A stretch of 64,000 bases of DNA from Paenibacillus_G sp049942825. Lineage in GTDB: Bacteria > Bacillota > Bacilli > Paenibacillales > NBRC-103111. Position 1 is the first letter of the stretch. Every line of letters begins with the position of its first letter. The translations under genes and the position numbers were made by a program. Shown one piece after another: positions 53,177-61,750 of this stretch. The stretch is taken from the NCBI RefSeq assembly GCF_049942825.1, contig NZ_CP187970.1:7440001-7504000 (forward strand). Direction: 5' to 3'. The notes below the pieces were generated by a model. That model made no database searches, was not told the DNA's origin, and saw nothing but the letters and a program-made list of their open reading frames with translations.

Positions 53177-54934
53177 TCACTTCGCGCCGTCCAGCACCGC
53201 CTGCAGCTGCGCCTCCAGCTGCCGCAGCGCGGCGCCCGACGGCTGCCGGCCGGTCACCGCTGCGGCGAACCGCTCGGCCGCCAGCAGCGGCAGCGCCTCG
53301 CTCAGCCTCGCCGGCAGGCCTGCGGCGGCCTGTGCCTGCGGCGGCGGCTGCAGCCGGTAGAACGCTTCGGCATGCTTGCCCTGCAGCAGCCGCAGCGTCA
53401 GGCCCGGCAGCCGCGAGGGCAAGTACTGCTCGCCCGCTGCCGCGGCGCGCCGCTTCGCCGCCTCTTCGCCGGCGATATACTTCACCAGCGCCAGGGCGGC
53501 GTCCGGCTGCGGGGATTCCGCCGAAGCCGCATATACCAAGCGCAGGCGGAAGGTCGTCGACTCGCTCATCCTCCCGGAAGCAACCGCCGGCTCCGTAACG
53601 ACGTTCCAGTCGACCGCCGTGCCGTCCGGCTTCGTACGGGCCGCCTCATCCAGGCGCCGGGCCCAATCATAAGGCCCTAGCGCCATAGCCGCCCGGCCCT
53701 GCAGGAACAGCCAGAGAGCCGACGGCTCCTCAGACGGAAATTCACCCTCGCCCGAAGAGAGGGCTGCTCCGTCCACAGGGCCTGTCCCGCCTTCCCCGGC
53801 GGCGGACGATCCGTCCGCCGCCAAAGCTTCCTCTGCCTTGACCACTTGAGCGGCGCCGCCCATCGGCACCGCCTTCTTCCCTCCGTCAGCCGCCGATGCT
53901 TCCGCTGTCTTGGCCGCTTGAGATGCACCGCCCATCGGCACCGCCCTTTTCCCTCCGTCAGCCGCCAATGCAGCTGCCCCCGGCAGATAGACCGCTCCGC
54001 TGCGCGCCGCCGACACGGCCTGCTCCCACAGCTTTTCCCAGCCGCCCGACCGCAGGCTGACCCGGCCCTCCTTATCCAGCATCCCCAAGCTTCCGGATGC
54101 CGCCGACCGCACCAGCCCCTCCAGCAGCAAGAGCCCTCCATCCGCCGCCAGGCCATACGTACGCTCTTCCGCTGTCCCGCGCGCTTTGGCAAACCGGGAC
54201 GCCGTCTCGAGCAGCGTCCCCCAGGTCATCCCGTCGCGGGGAAGGGGGATGCCATACTGCTCGAACAGCGAAGAATTATAGTAGAGCGCCAGCTGCTCAT
54301 ACTCCGGCGCGATGCCGTACAGACCGCCGCCGCCAAGGCTTCGGAGCGTGGCGGTCACGCCGGGGTGCATCCGCCCGCGCTCCCAGCCCTCATCCCGCGA
54401 TAGCAGCTCCAGCGTCTGCAGCCGCCCCTCGGCAGCCAGCTCGGCGAAAGTGCGGTCGGCCTCCAGCTCCAGCACGTCGGGCCGCTGGTCCGCGAACCAG
54501 TCCCCCCATGCCTGCCCGGCGGCGGTTCTGTTCAGACCCTGCCGCTTCGGCGGGATTACCTGCAGCTCCGCGTTGGGGTACTTCTGCTCGAACCCCTCTC
54601 CGTAAGCGGCCATGAAGTCCGCCGCCGAATCCGCGGCAACCCGCAGCGTGAAGGGCTTCCCTCCGTTCAGGGAGCTCCCGTCCGTCTGTACCATACCGCC
54701 CAGGCGGCCGGCCCAGCCCGCCAGCTGCTCCGCCTGCCCGACTCCGATCGCCAGCAGCAGGCCGCAGGCAAGCACCGGGCTCCAGCGGATCAGCCGGCGC
54801 CGGACGGGAGGCCGGCCAGAAGCGACACGCTGCATTACCCGGCCCTCCAGCTCCCGGGAGTAGCCCCCTTCCTTCAGAGGCGGCCGGCTTCCCAGCCGCT
54901 GCTCCCAGGTGGGCCTATCCATTTTGCGATTCAT
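53177..54934 (-). CDS. Membrane-anchored solute-binding protein, likely anti-sigma partner
   Basis: 585 residues. A short cytoplasmic N-terminus (about 1-47) and a transmembrane segment (WSPVLACGLLLAIGVG, about 51-66) followed by a large extracellular domain of the family 1 sugar-binding protein type (FTLRVAADSAADFMAAYGEGFEQKYPNAELQVI; GIAPEYEQLALYYNSSLFEQYGIPLPRDGMTWGTLLE; GPYDWARRLDEAARTKPDGTAVDW). It has no signal-peptidase II Cys, so it is held by the helix. It overlaps the ECF sigma gene by 20 nt, the usual place of an anti-sigma gene, so ligand binding outside could free the sigma factor. The N-terminus lacks the HxxxCxxC zinc motif of common anti-sigma factors. Contains a 24-residue tandem repeat (xAADGGKxAVPMGGA) in a loop. 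Confidence 0.8.
   Translation of the reverse strand: MNRKMDRPTWEQRLGSRPPLKEGGYSRELEGRVMQRVASGRPPVRRRLIRWSPVLACGLLLAIGVGQAEQLAGWAGRLGGMVQTDGSSLNGGKPFTLRVAADSAADFMAAYGEGFEQKYPNAELQVIPPKRQGLNRTAAGQAWGDWFADQRPDVLELEADRTFAELAAEGRLQTLELLSRDEGWERGRMHPGVTATLRSLGGGGLYGIAPEYEQLALYYNSSLFEQYGIPLPRDGMTWGTLLETASRFAKARGTAEERTYGLAADGGLLLLEGLVRSAASGSLGMLDKEGRVSLRSGGWEKLWEQAVSAARSGAVYLPGAAALAADGGKRAVPMGGASQAAKTAEASAADGGKKAVPMGGAAQVVKAEEALAADGSSAAGEGGTGPVDGAALSSGEGEFPSEEPSALWLFLQGRAAMALGPYDWARRLDEAARTKPDGTAVDWNVVTEPAVASGRMSESTTFRLRLVYAASAESPQPDAALALVKYIAGEEAAKRRAAAAGEQYLPSRLPGLTLRLLQGKHAEAFYRLQPPPQAQAAAGLPARLSEALPLLAAERFAAAVTGRQPSGAALRQLEAQLQAVLDGAK
53810..53971 (-). repeat. 72-nt tandem duplication inside the solute-binding sensor gene
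   Basis: Two copies and a partial third of 24 codons (LAADGGKRAVPMGGASQAAK-type), in an Ala/Gly-rich loop of the binding domain. Confidence 0.85.
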
Positions 54935-55478
54935 GCTGCTCCCTCCCTTCCCTCTCCAGCTCCTTGGATACTTTGGCACGGGCCCGCGAGAGCCTCGATT
55001 TGACGGTGCCCTGGGAGAGATCGAGCAGCGCCGCAATCTCCGCATAGGACAGGCCGTGATGAGCATGCAGCAGAAGCACCTCCCGCAGCTTGCGGGGAAG
55101 CGCCAGCACGACGGCCCAGACCTCTTCAGTCACCAGCTGCGAGACCGCAAGGGATTCCGCCGACGGTCCATGCTCTTCGCGCCTCGGCGACCCGAAGGGA
55201 ATCACCCGGCGGAACCACGCCGAACGCCAGTGGTCCCGGACCAGATTGCGGGTGATCGCGAGCAGCCATGTGCGCACGCTGGATTCCCCGCGGAAGCTGT
55301 ACATCTTTTCATATACCTTCACGAACACATCCTGGGTAATATCGTCGGACAACGCATGATCGCGGGTCAGGAAGAACGCGTAATTCCACACATCTTCCCC
55401 GTAAGCCCCCATCAGCTCCGACAGCACGCAGCTCCGGTCCATTCCGCCGGAGAGCGATTTCAGGTATTCGAACGCCAC
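54915..55478 (-). CDS. ECF-family RNA polymerase sigma factor
   Basis: 187 residues. Region 2 (LRSELM...YAFFLTRDHALSDDITQDVFVKVYEKMYSFRG type) and region 4 (LPRKLREVLLLHAHHGLSYAEIAALLDLSQGTVKSRLSRARAK) are both clear; no C-terminal extension. GTG at 55478 follows AGGTGA by five to six nt; GTG 55487 and ATG 55442 are alternatives. Overlaps the membrane sensor gene downstream. An ECF-type promoter in front points to autoregulation. Targets other than its own operon are unknown. Confidence 0.9.
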   Translation of the reverse strand: MAFEYLKSLSGGMDRSCVLSELMGAYGEDVWNYAFFLTRDHALSDDITQDVFVKVYEKMYSFRGESSVRTWLLAITRNLVRDHWRSAWFRRVIPFGSPRREEHGPSAESLAVSQLVTEEVWAVVLALPRKLREVLLLHAHHGLSYAEIAALLDLSQGTVKSRLSRARAKVSKELEREGREQHESQNG

Positions 55479-55501
55479 CCGGCTCACCTCTCTGCTTATT
55501 G

Positions 55502-55527
55502 GACGGGAGCCGGGCTCCTAAAGTTCC
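55502..55527 (-). promoter_or_regulatory. ECF-type autoregulatory promoter
   Basis: Minus-strand GGAAC (55527-55523), 17-nt spacer, CGTC (55505-55502), followed by CAAT. GGAACTTT-N-CGTC is the classic ECF promoter pattern. It ends 24 nt upstream of the sigma gene start. Confidence 0.75.
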
Positions 55528-55604
55528 CTTGGACCACGGATAAGTGCTCTTTTACCGCCCGCTTGCAGTCTCCCCCAGGGCACCTTCCCCGCTTCCCGAG
55601 GCTT

Positions 55605-55630
55605 GTTTCACCCCCTGACCCCCCGGGTAA
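55605..55630 (+). promoter_or_regulatory. SigB-type promoter of the glsB-like gene
   Basis: GTTTCA (55605-55610), 14-nt spacer, GGGTAA (55625-55630). Matches the SigB consensus GTTTAA-N12-15-GGGTAT and is identical in both hexamers and spacing to the site before rsbV (63588-63613). Confidence 0.8.
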
Positions 55631-55694
55631 AAAGAGACAAGCAAGCGCTGAACAAGCGAAAAAGGGATCTTAGAGAAAAGGAGCGTGAGTGACA

Positions 55695-55949
55695 ATGAGT
55701 TGGATTATCATGATCATCATGGCTATCATCATCGGTGTGATCGGCTCTGCGATCGCGCCGGGCCGGATGCCGGGCGGTATTCTCGGTTCCATGATTGCCG
55801 GTTTCGTCGGCGCCTGGATCGGCGGTATGCTGCTCGGCAGCTGGGGCCCTCAGCTCGGCGGTTTCTCGGTTGTACCGGCCATCATCGGTGCCGCGCTGTT
55901 CGTCCTGATTCTCAGCCTGCTGTCCCGCGGTATGAACCGCGCAGCATAA
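55695..55949 (+). CDS. GlsB/YeaQ/YmgE-family stress membrane protein
   Basis: 84 residues, three transmembrane segments (MSWIIMIIMAIIIGVIGSAIAPG; GGILGSMIAGFVGAWIGGMLLGSWG; VVPAIIGAALFVLILSLLSRG) with the conserved GxxGG glycines of the transglycosylase-associated/GlsB family. General stress protein of the membrane. ATG at 55695, or GTG two codons earlier; AAAGGAG is upstream of both. The SigB-type promoter in front fits induction by general stress. Confidence 0.9.
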   Translation: MSWIIMIIMAIIIGVIGSAIAPGRMPGGILGSMIAGFVGAWIGGMLLGSWGPQLGGFSVVPAIIGAALFVLILSLLSRGMNRAA

Positions 55950-56011
55950 GCACGGTCCCAAGGACAACCTGACGCCTTATATCCATATTCCATTTCGAAG
56001 GAGTGATCGTC

Positions 56012-56500
56012 ATGAGTACAGTGAACACGACGGAAAGCAGAAGCAGCTCCCTGCTGCTGGGTACGGTGGTTGGCGCGGCTACAGGAGCCCTGGTGGCCCT
56101 GCTGATGGCGCCTAAGACGGGCCGCGAGCTCCGCAGCGACCTCATGGACGTAGTGAACACGATCCAGACCAAGGGCGCTGAGTATATGGCGATGGCCAAG
56201 GAGAAAGCAGCCGACACCGCATCCATGGTGAAGGAAAAAGCCTCCGATACGGCTACGCTGGTGAAGGAACGCGGCTCCGAGCTGATCGAGAAGGCTCAGC
56301 AGACCACAAGCTCCGCGGCCGAAGCTTCCCATGAAGCGATCGACCAGGCGGCCAGTGTGTCCGAGCAGAAGCTCAATCAGGCGGCCGACTCGGCGCATAA
56401 GGCGCTCGAGTCCGCTTCTTCCGCGGCACAGAGCTCGCTCGATAAGGCGGAGGACAAGGCAGAGGACTCCGCATCCAAATTCTCGACGACCCGCTTCTAA
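56012..56500 (+). CDS. YtxH-domain stress protein
   Basis: 162 residues. N-terminal membrane helix (LLLGTVVGAATGALVALLMAPKTGRELR, the YtxH signature) followed by a long amphipathic coiled region with repeated EKAxDTAxxVKEK segments, like LEA/YtxH general stress proteins. AAGGAG precedes ATG 56012. Lies 62 nt after the GlsB gene and is probably transcribed with it from the SigB-type promoter. Confidence 0.9.
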   Translation: MSTVNTTESRSSSLLLGTVVGAATGALVALLMAPKTGRELRSDLMDVVNTIQTKGAEYMAMAKEKAADTASMVKEKASDTATLVKERGSELIEKAQQTTSSAAEASHEAIDQAASVSEQKLNQAADSAHKALESASSAAQSSLDKAEDKAEDSASKFSTTRF

Positions 56501-56523
56501 GAAGAAGCAGCGATCCCACGGCA

Positions 56524-56566
56524 AGAGGCCCGGGTTCTCCACTGGAGAATCCGGGCCTCTTCTTAT
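56524..56566 (+). terminator. Terminator of the glsB-ytxH unit
   Basis: AGAGGCCCGGGTTCTCC / GGAGAATCCGGGCCTCT stem, ACT loop, then TCTTATT. Confidence 0.8.
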
Positions 56567-56662
56567 TGGGCTGAGAAGTTAGAGTTGTTGATGGTTCGTG
56601 CGGCGAATATTCAATGGGCGGAATAAACTCTTTTCCCTCGGCTGTCCTGCTGTTGTCCGCCT

Positions 56663-57949
56663 CTAAGGCTGCTGTTCCCGCCGGTCCTTCCCGAGATAGC
56701 GGAGGAGCCGTTCCCTGTCCTTCTCCATAAGGTTGTACGCCTGGCTCTCAATGAACCGCAGACCGCTCCCTGCATGAGTCCCATTCTCCAGAATGTCGGT
56801 GACGGACTCTGTCCACAGCTCCTCGAGCCTGCGGTCGAACGGGGATGGGGTCTGGCGTTCGACGAGCATCATCCCGTTCGCAGACAGCTCATCGAAGGCG
56901 TTCCTATCGAGGAAGCCGCTCACCGGCCTAGGCGCGCCAAGCTGGGTCATCGTGCGGGCGAACTCCCACGCCGTCTCCTTGTTCTGCGAGCGGGAGACGA
57001 TTGCCAGCGACGAACCGCCGTTCCAGCCGTAGAGATTCATCGGCAGCCGCGTCACGCCCCACAGCCCCTTGGTCTCCGGTGCCCAGCGCTCCAGCGCCTC
57101 CACTCCCCAGCGGCCTAAGTAGACCATCGCCAGCCGGCCGCTGCGCAGCGCTTCCTGTCCCGGCTCCGTCTGCACGGAGCTGCGCAGGGCCAAATCCTCG
57201 CGGTGTACGGTTTTGGCCGTCTCCAGCGCCTGCTGGTACACCGGCTTATTCCGTGCGAAGCTGAGGTCCTCCGTTAAGTAATTCCCCTGCATGGCAGCGA
57301 CTTCGACAGGCTCGGATTCCCATTGAAAAATATACCGGTCCTGCTCCTTCATCCGCCGTGCGAGCTCGAGCCAATGTTCCGGATTCTCGAGATACACGCC
57401 GAGCTCTTTCGGATCGCCGGGCAGCCCGAGGCTTTCGATCAGGTCACGCCGGTAGAAGGTCGCTGCCGTCGGAAGCTCAATCGGAAGGGAGATCATCCGT
57501 TCCCGGTCGAATGAGGAATAGAGCTTCCACAAGTTCCCGGGAATCGCCGCTTTGTAGGCCTGCCCTCCGTAAGGGGCCATCTGCAGGTCCTCCAGCCCGT
57601 CGATCGCGTTGAAGGAGCCGATATCCTTGTTATCGAGCAGCAGAATATCGGGCGGGCTGCTCCCCGACAGGCCGTCGAGGTAAGTCTCCACGTAGCTGCC
57701 GCTCGGAAAGGTGGCCACATTCACCTGGACATCCGGATGCTCGGTCCGAAAGCGTTCCACGTCGTTCGAGATATTATAGTAGGTCCAGATGGTCAGCTGT
57801 GTGGTTGTCGCGTTCCTGTAGGCCCGCTCCAGCGGAACGGCCTCAGGCAGCAGGACGGACGCGTTCTGGACCCTTCCACTGCAGGCCCCGGCCAGCAGCG
57901 TGATCAGTGAAAGGGCAGTCAGAGCGGCTCTCCCCTTCGCGGTTGTCAT
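56663..57949 (-). CDS. Extracellular solute-binding lipoprotein, paired with GGDEF-EAL
   Basis: 428 residues. Signal peptide with lipobox-like LLAGAC (Cys about 23), then a family 1 carbohydrate-binding-protein fold (LTIWTYYNISNDVERFRTEHPDVQVNV; PPDILLLDNKDIGSF; EGTxA-like hinge; LGRWGVEALERWAPETKGLWGVTRLPMN). No ABC permease genes are nearby. The start ATG 57949 overlaps the GGDEF-EAL stop (57946-57948) as ATGA, so the two are translationally coupled. It is probably a periplasm-face sensor component for the cyclic-di-GMP enzyme instead of a transport subunit. Confidence 0.88.
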   Translation of the reverse strand: MTTAKGRAALTALSLITLLAGACSGRVQNASVLLPEAVPLERAYRNATTTQLTIWTYYNISNDVERFRTEHPDVQVNVATFPSGSYVETYLDGLSGSSPPDILLLDNKDIGSFNAIDGLEDLQMAPYGGQAYKAAIPGNLWKLYSSFDRERMISLPIELPTAATFYRRDLIESLGLPGDPKELGVYLENPEHWLELARRMKEQDRYIFQWESEPVEVAAMQGNYLTEDLSFARNKPVYQQALETAKTVHREDLALRSSVQTEPGQEALRSGRLAMVYLGRWGVEALERWAPETKGLWGVTRLPMNLYGWNGGSSLAIVSRSQNKETAWEFARTMTQLGAPRPVSGFLDRNAFDELSANGMMLVERQTPSPFDRRLEELWTESVTDILENGTHAGSGLRFIESQAYNLMEKDRERLLRYLGKDRREQQP

Positions 57950-60642
57950 AAGTCTCCCCTCCTTTCTGAGCTTTCCTCATCCGGTAAACCTGCCGCGGAA
58001 TTTCCTTTCAGCAGGTTCTCCAGTTCCGCTAACGGCAGCGGCTTGCTGTAATAATAGCCTTGAATCTCATCGCAGCCGAAGCTGCGCAGGCTCCTAAGCT
58101 CCCCTTCCGTCTCGACGCCTTCCCCGACCACCTTGAGCTTCAGGCTGTGGGCCATGGTGATCAGCGCTTCTACGATCGAGGCATTGCTCGTGTCCTGATC
58201 CAGATGCCGGACGAAAGACCGGTCGATCTTCAGGGTGTCCGGCATGATCCGCTTCATCTGCGCGAAGGAGGAGTAGCCGGTGCCGAAGTCGTCGATCGCC
58301 AGGCGGATGCCCATCTCCTTGAACTGCTGCAGCGCAGCCTCCGCCTTGTCCTGGTGGCGGATGAAGAACTCCTCCGTGATCTCCAGCTCCAGCAGTTCAG
58401 GGGGCATCCCCGTCTCCTGCAGGATCGTACGGACGCGCTCCACGAGGTCCGGCTGGTCAAGCTGACGCGGTGACAGATTGACAGCGGTCAGCAGGCCGGG
58501 GGCATACTCCTGCAGGCGTCTGCCCTGCAGGCAGGCTTCCCGCAGCACCCACTCCCCGATGCCGCGGATCTCCCCGGTCTGCTCGGCCAGCGGGATGAAC
58601 CGGACGGGCGGAATATAGCCCTCCACCGGATGCTTCCAGCGGATCAGCGCCTCCATGCCGGTAATCCTGCCGCTCGTGCCGCCGTATTGCGGCTGATAGA
58701 AGAGCTCGAACTCGCCTGCGGCCAGTGCCCGGTGCAGCGCCTGCTCGAGCTGAAGCCGTTCCGCGGCGCTCTCGCTCGTCGTCTCGGAATAGAAGGCATA
58801 CTGCCCGCCCCCGCGCTCCTTCGCTTCATACATCGCGTCGTCCGCATTCTTGAGCAGCGCTTCCGTATCCTCCGCGTCGCCGGGGTAGATCGAGATGCCG
58901 ACGGAACAGCGCACGAAGATCTCCTGCCCCTGCAGCACGACAGGCTCGGAGAGAGCGGCCAGGATCGCTTCGGCCGTCTCCACCACTTCTTCCTGCTGCC
59001 GGCAGGAAGCCAGCACGACGAATTCATCTCCGCCGAACCGGAAGACAGGAGCATACCGTACCCCTCCGGAAAGCTTTTGGGCAACGTCTATCAGAAGCTC
59101 GTCCCCCGCCGAATGCCCGAAGGTGTCGTTGATCTGCTTGAACCGGTCGAGATCCAGGAACAGAACGGCCGCGAACAGCCCCGGCTCCGCCGGCTGCTCC
59201 ATCCATTCGGTCAAATACTTGTTGAAGTGCAGGCGGTTCGGCAGCCCGGTCAGCATATCGTAGTAAGCCAGCTGCTCCAGGCGCCTCTCCGACTCCTGCA
59301 GCTGGACGGTCTGAGACTGCAGACGGCTGTTCATCCGGACCGTCTCCAGGAACATCTTGAGCAGCTCCCCCGACATCGCGCGGAAATTCGTCGTGAGCCG
59401 GTGGAACTCCGTCACCCTCGACTCCGGCCAGTGGATCTCCGCCTCCTGGCGCAGCTTCTGCGGCAGATCGGCCGTTGCCTGTCCCAGCAGCTGGAGCACC
59501 CTCGTCAGGCGGCGGGAGATCAGCAGCGTTGCCATGACGGCAATGAAAATGAAGAGAAGCACAAGGCTGTAATTCAGCGTATGGACCGGCTGAAGCTCCG
59601 TCAGGAAGACGCTCACCGGCACTTCGAGCAGCAGCAGATACGGCAGGCCGTTCAGCGTTTTGCTGTAATAGAAGCTCGACTCCTCCCAGGCGGCCATCTC
59701 ATACATCCGCGTTCCCGGGGCAGGCTTGCCCAGATAGAGCCCCTCGATCTCCAGAGGATACATCTGGAGCCTGGCGGGCCATGCCCAGGTGTTCTGGACC
59801 CGTCCGGCCACGTTCGAGGCCACAACGGTGTTCCGGGTATCCAGGATATAGCTGCGGACGCCTGCCTTATCCCCCATCTGAACCAGCACCTCGTTCAGCC
59901 GACTGAGCTCCACCAAAGAATGCAGCCTCAGGCCCCGCAGCTCTTCCCCGGTCCATGTCCTCAGCTCCTGGTCCAGTTGGACGGCCAACCCTTCGGTCAG
60001 TGTACCCGCTCTCTCAATCATGGAATTGTTCTGGTACCAGCTGACGATGATCATGAAGAGGACGAAGGGAACCATAAGGGCCACCATGACGATATGGAAG
60101 AGGATCTGCTGCAGCGAGATGCCGCTCTCCGCTTCAGGGAGCCGCTGCCCCGCCATGCGCCGAAGAGGCAGATAAGCCATCGCAATATCGGCGATCAGGG
60201 CGTTGAATGTGCCATTCACAACCGACTTGAACAGGAGCAGCAGCATATCTGCTCCCAGCCGGCCCGTATCGGCATAATAAGCCCCCGCCGTAATGACCCA
60301 GCCGACCGTACTCCAGTAGAGAAGGTCCGCGATCAACAAATGCTGCGTCCTCCGGCGCATCATCCAACCTACGAAGACCACTTCGAGCACCGTAAACAGA
60401 AACGCCGGGGCAAACCCGACGAAGTTCATCCCGGCGGCCAAGGTCAGAACGGAGATAAAGACAGCCGGAAGAAGCCCGAAGAGGCGCAGGGCGATCATGA
60501 TAAATACGCCGGCAAACGTAAGATGAAGCCCGAAAATCATGGGAACGCTTTGGATTACGGAGGCCGTCGCCAAAACAAACAGTGCAGCTCCCATGAGGAA
60601 AGGCAGGGACCGCTGGTGCCGGATCCGGCGAAAGAATGCCAT
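57946..60642 (-). CDS. Membrane GGDEF-EAL cyclic-di-GMP enzyme
   Basis: 898 residues. N-terminal membrane block of about six helices (residues 13-160), a further helix (ILFHIVMVALMVPFVLFMIIVSWY), an extracellular sensor-like segment (about 205-345), another helix and HAMP-like region, then GGDEF (FGGDEF, 537-541, active-site motif intact) and EAL (GMEALIRW, 664-666; with NLSPRQ, ITEE, DDFGTGYSS, KIDRSFV, GEGVET intact). Both synthesis and breakdown of cyclic di-GMP are possible. The 3' end overlaps the solute-binding lipoprotein gene. Confidence 0.93.
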   Translation of the reverse strand: MAFFRRIRHQRSLPFLMGAALFVLATASVIQSVPMIFGLHLTFAGVFIMIALRLFGLLPAVFISVLTLAAGMNFVGFAPAFLFTVLEVVFVGWMMRRRTQHLLIADLLYWSTVGWVITAGAYYADTGRLGADMLLLLFKSVVNGTFNALIADIAMAYLPLRRMAGQRLPEAESGISLQQILFHIVMVALMVPFVLFMIIVSWYQNNSMIERAGTLTEGLAVQLDQELRTWTGEELRGLRLHSLVELSRLNEVLVQMGDKAGVRSYILDTRNTVVASNVAGRVQNTWAWPARLQMYPLEIEGLYLGKPAPGTRMYEMAAWEESSFYYSKTLNGLPYLLLLEVPVSVFLTELQPVHTLNYSLVLLFIFIAVMATLLISRRLTRVLQLLGQATADLPQKLRQEAEIHWPESRVTEFHRLTTNFRAMSGELLKMFLETVRMNSRLQSQTVQLQESERRLEQLAYYDMLTGLPNRLHFNKYLTEWMEQPAEPGLFAAVLFLDLDRFKQINDTFGHSAGDELLIDVAQKLSGGVRYAPVFRFGGDEFVVLASCRQQEEVVETAEAILAALSEPVVLQGQEIFVRCSVGISIYPGDAEDTEALLKNADDAMYEAKERGGGQYAFYSETTSESAAERLQLEQALHRALAAGEFELFYQPQYGGTSGRITGMEALIRWKHPVEGYIPPVRFIPLAEQTGEIRGIGEWVLREACLQGRRLQEYAPGLLTAVNLSPRQLDQPDLVERVRTILQETGMPPELLELEITEEFFIRHQDKAEAALQQFKEMGIRLAIDDFGTGYSSFAQMKRIMPDTLKIDRSFVRHLDQDTSNASIVEALITMAHSLKLKVVGEGVETEGELRSLRSFGCDEIQGYYYSKPLPLAELENLLKGNSAAGLPDEESSERRGDL

Positions 60643-60856
60643 AAGAATCTGTCCTATCCTGTCTCTGAAGATCGAACGGCAAAGCCGCCCGTGCTGCTTT
60701 TAGGAAAATCAGGTTCACGTTCTTGTATTCCCATCCTTATTATCGGATGCACAGGCCTGACTTTGTAGTTTTGAAGGCATCCGAGCTGAACGCCCGCTCT
60801 CCACTGGTGCCCCCTATAAATATGAGAATATTCTGTAAATTTAGGACTGAATTACC

Positions 60857-60885
60857 TTGGTCTTCCATGGGGAGCATAGTACAAT
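60857..60885 (+). promoter_or_regulatory. Sigma-A promoter for the 61097 gene
   Basis: TTGGTC (60857-60862), 17-nt spacer, TACAAT (60880-60885). Gives a leader of about 200 nt; the leader shows no structure I can name. The 60643-60856 stretch between it and the GGDEF-EAL gene contains nothing supported. Confidence 0.6.
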
Positions 60886-61096
60886 AGAAGTAAGGGACCC
60901 AGGCATCTCTTCCGTTTCTGCACCTTCATGGTACGAGCCGTCTGAACGGTTGCAGAGCCGGCCCAAGATCCTGGCTTTACTCTACCTAGTATGTACCATT
61001 TCGTTATTGGCAAATGGTTGATCTCCCGGCATTTTTTTCGAAGGCAAGTTCCATGCCGGTACTCGGACCCCTCGCGGGGTGAAGGGAGGCGCGAAG

Positions 61097-61354
61097 ATGA
61101 GCAAGCTGGAGGAAGGACACAAACAGATTGTTGAGATTCTCGGGGAAGGACGGCTCCGGCTGGAGCTCCATCCGGACGAGGGGAGCCTACGGCTGCGCGA
61201 CGGTGAATCGGGGGAATGGCGTGAGCTGCCTGCTTCCCCGGCGGCAGCAGCGACGGAGGAGACAGCCGATACCGCCGGACGTTGGCAGTGGATCCCCGTC
61301 TTCCTGATCATCCTCCTCGCCGCGGCGGGTGCCATGTACTGGATCACCCCGTAG
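61097..61354 (+). CDS. Small C-terminally anchored membrane protein
   Basis: 85 residues: an acidic soluble N-terminus (MSKLEEGHKQIVEILGEGRLRLELHPDEG) and one C-terminal transmembrane helix (WQWIPVFLIILLAAAGAMYWITP). No family recognised. GGGAGG lies seven nt before ATG 61097. Has its own promoter upstream. Confidence 0.75.
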   Translation: MSKLEEGHKQIVEILGEGRLRLELHPDEGSLRLRDGESGEWRELPASPAAAATEETADTAGRWQWIPVFLIILLAAAGAMYWITP

Positions 61355-61413
61355 AATCGGTTCACGTGACCCAAGCAGCAGCCCGGTATTCCGGTCGGAA
61401 CAACGCAAAACAG

Positions 61414-61440
61414 CAAAAAGCCGGGGAGCTTATCCCCGGC
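61414..61440 (-). terminator. Terminator overlapping the end of the 61430-61750 gene
   Basis: Minus-strand GCCGGGGA / TCCCCGGC stem followed by TTTTT; the stop codon (61430-61432) is in the loop. Confidence 0.8.
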
Positions 61441-61750
61441 TGAGCTGTTCGATCCATCCCTCTTCCGTCTGTCCCGCGTGAAAGCTGGTGGCGACCGGAA
61501 TCTTCTCCCGCTGCGGCTTCACAAAGTAACCGTTCTCGAGGTAGTAACCGCGTTCCTTGGCCGCCGCAAGCGACCTGCAGAAGAGCTCAGCCGAACGAAT
61601 CGCCTCATCTTTGTCTGCAAACGTTTCCAACACATTGCCGAAACCAAGCGGATTCGTTGCCGATTGGATCGCCAGAATGTACTGTTTGTCCGGCGTCTCG
61701 CGTACCAGAATTTCGCTTCCGCTGCACTTGATACTATGTTTGACTGTCAT
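61430..61750 (-). CDS. Hypothetical protein
   Basis: 106 residues, MTVKHSIKCSGSEILVRETPDKQYILAIQSATN... soluble; not a family I recognise. GGCGGTGAAA precedes ATG 61750; the longer frame to 61831 has no SD. It sits between sigB's terminator and a small membrane protein gene on the opposite strand. Confidence 0.7.
   Translation of the reverse strand: MTVKHSIKCSGSEILVRETPDKQYILAIQSATNPLGFGNVLETFADKDEAIRSAELFCRSLAAAKERGYYLENGYFVKPQREKIPVATSFHAGQTEEGWIEQLSRG

Noticed and set aside
58630..60768. 712-codon plus-strand frame opposite the GGDEF-EAL gene
   Set aside because: Antisense frame rich in Arg, Gln, His and Leu with no domain; the minus-strand protein has all active-site motifs.
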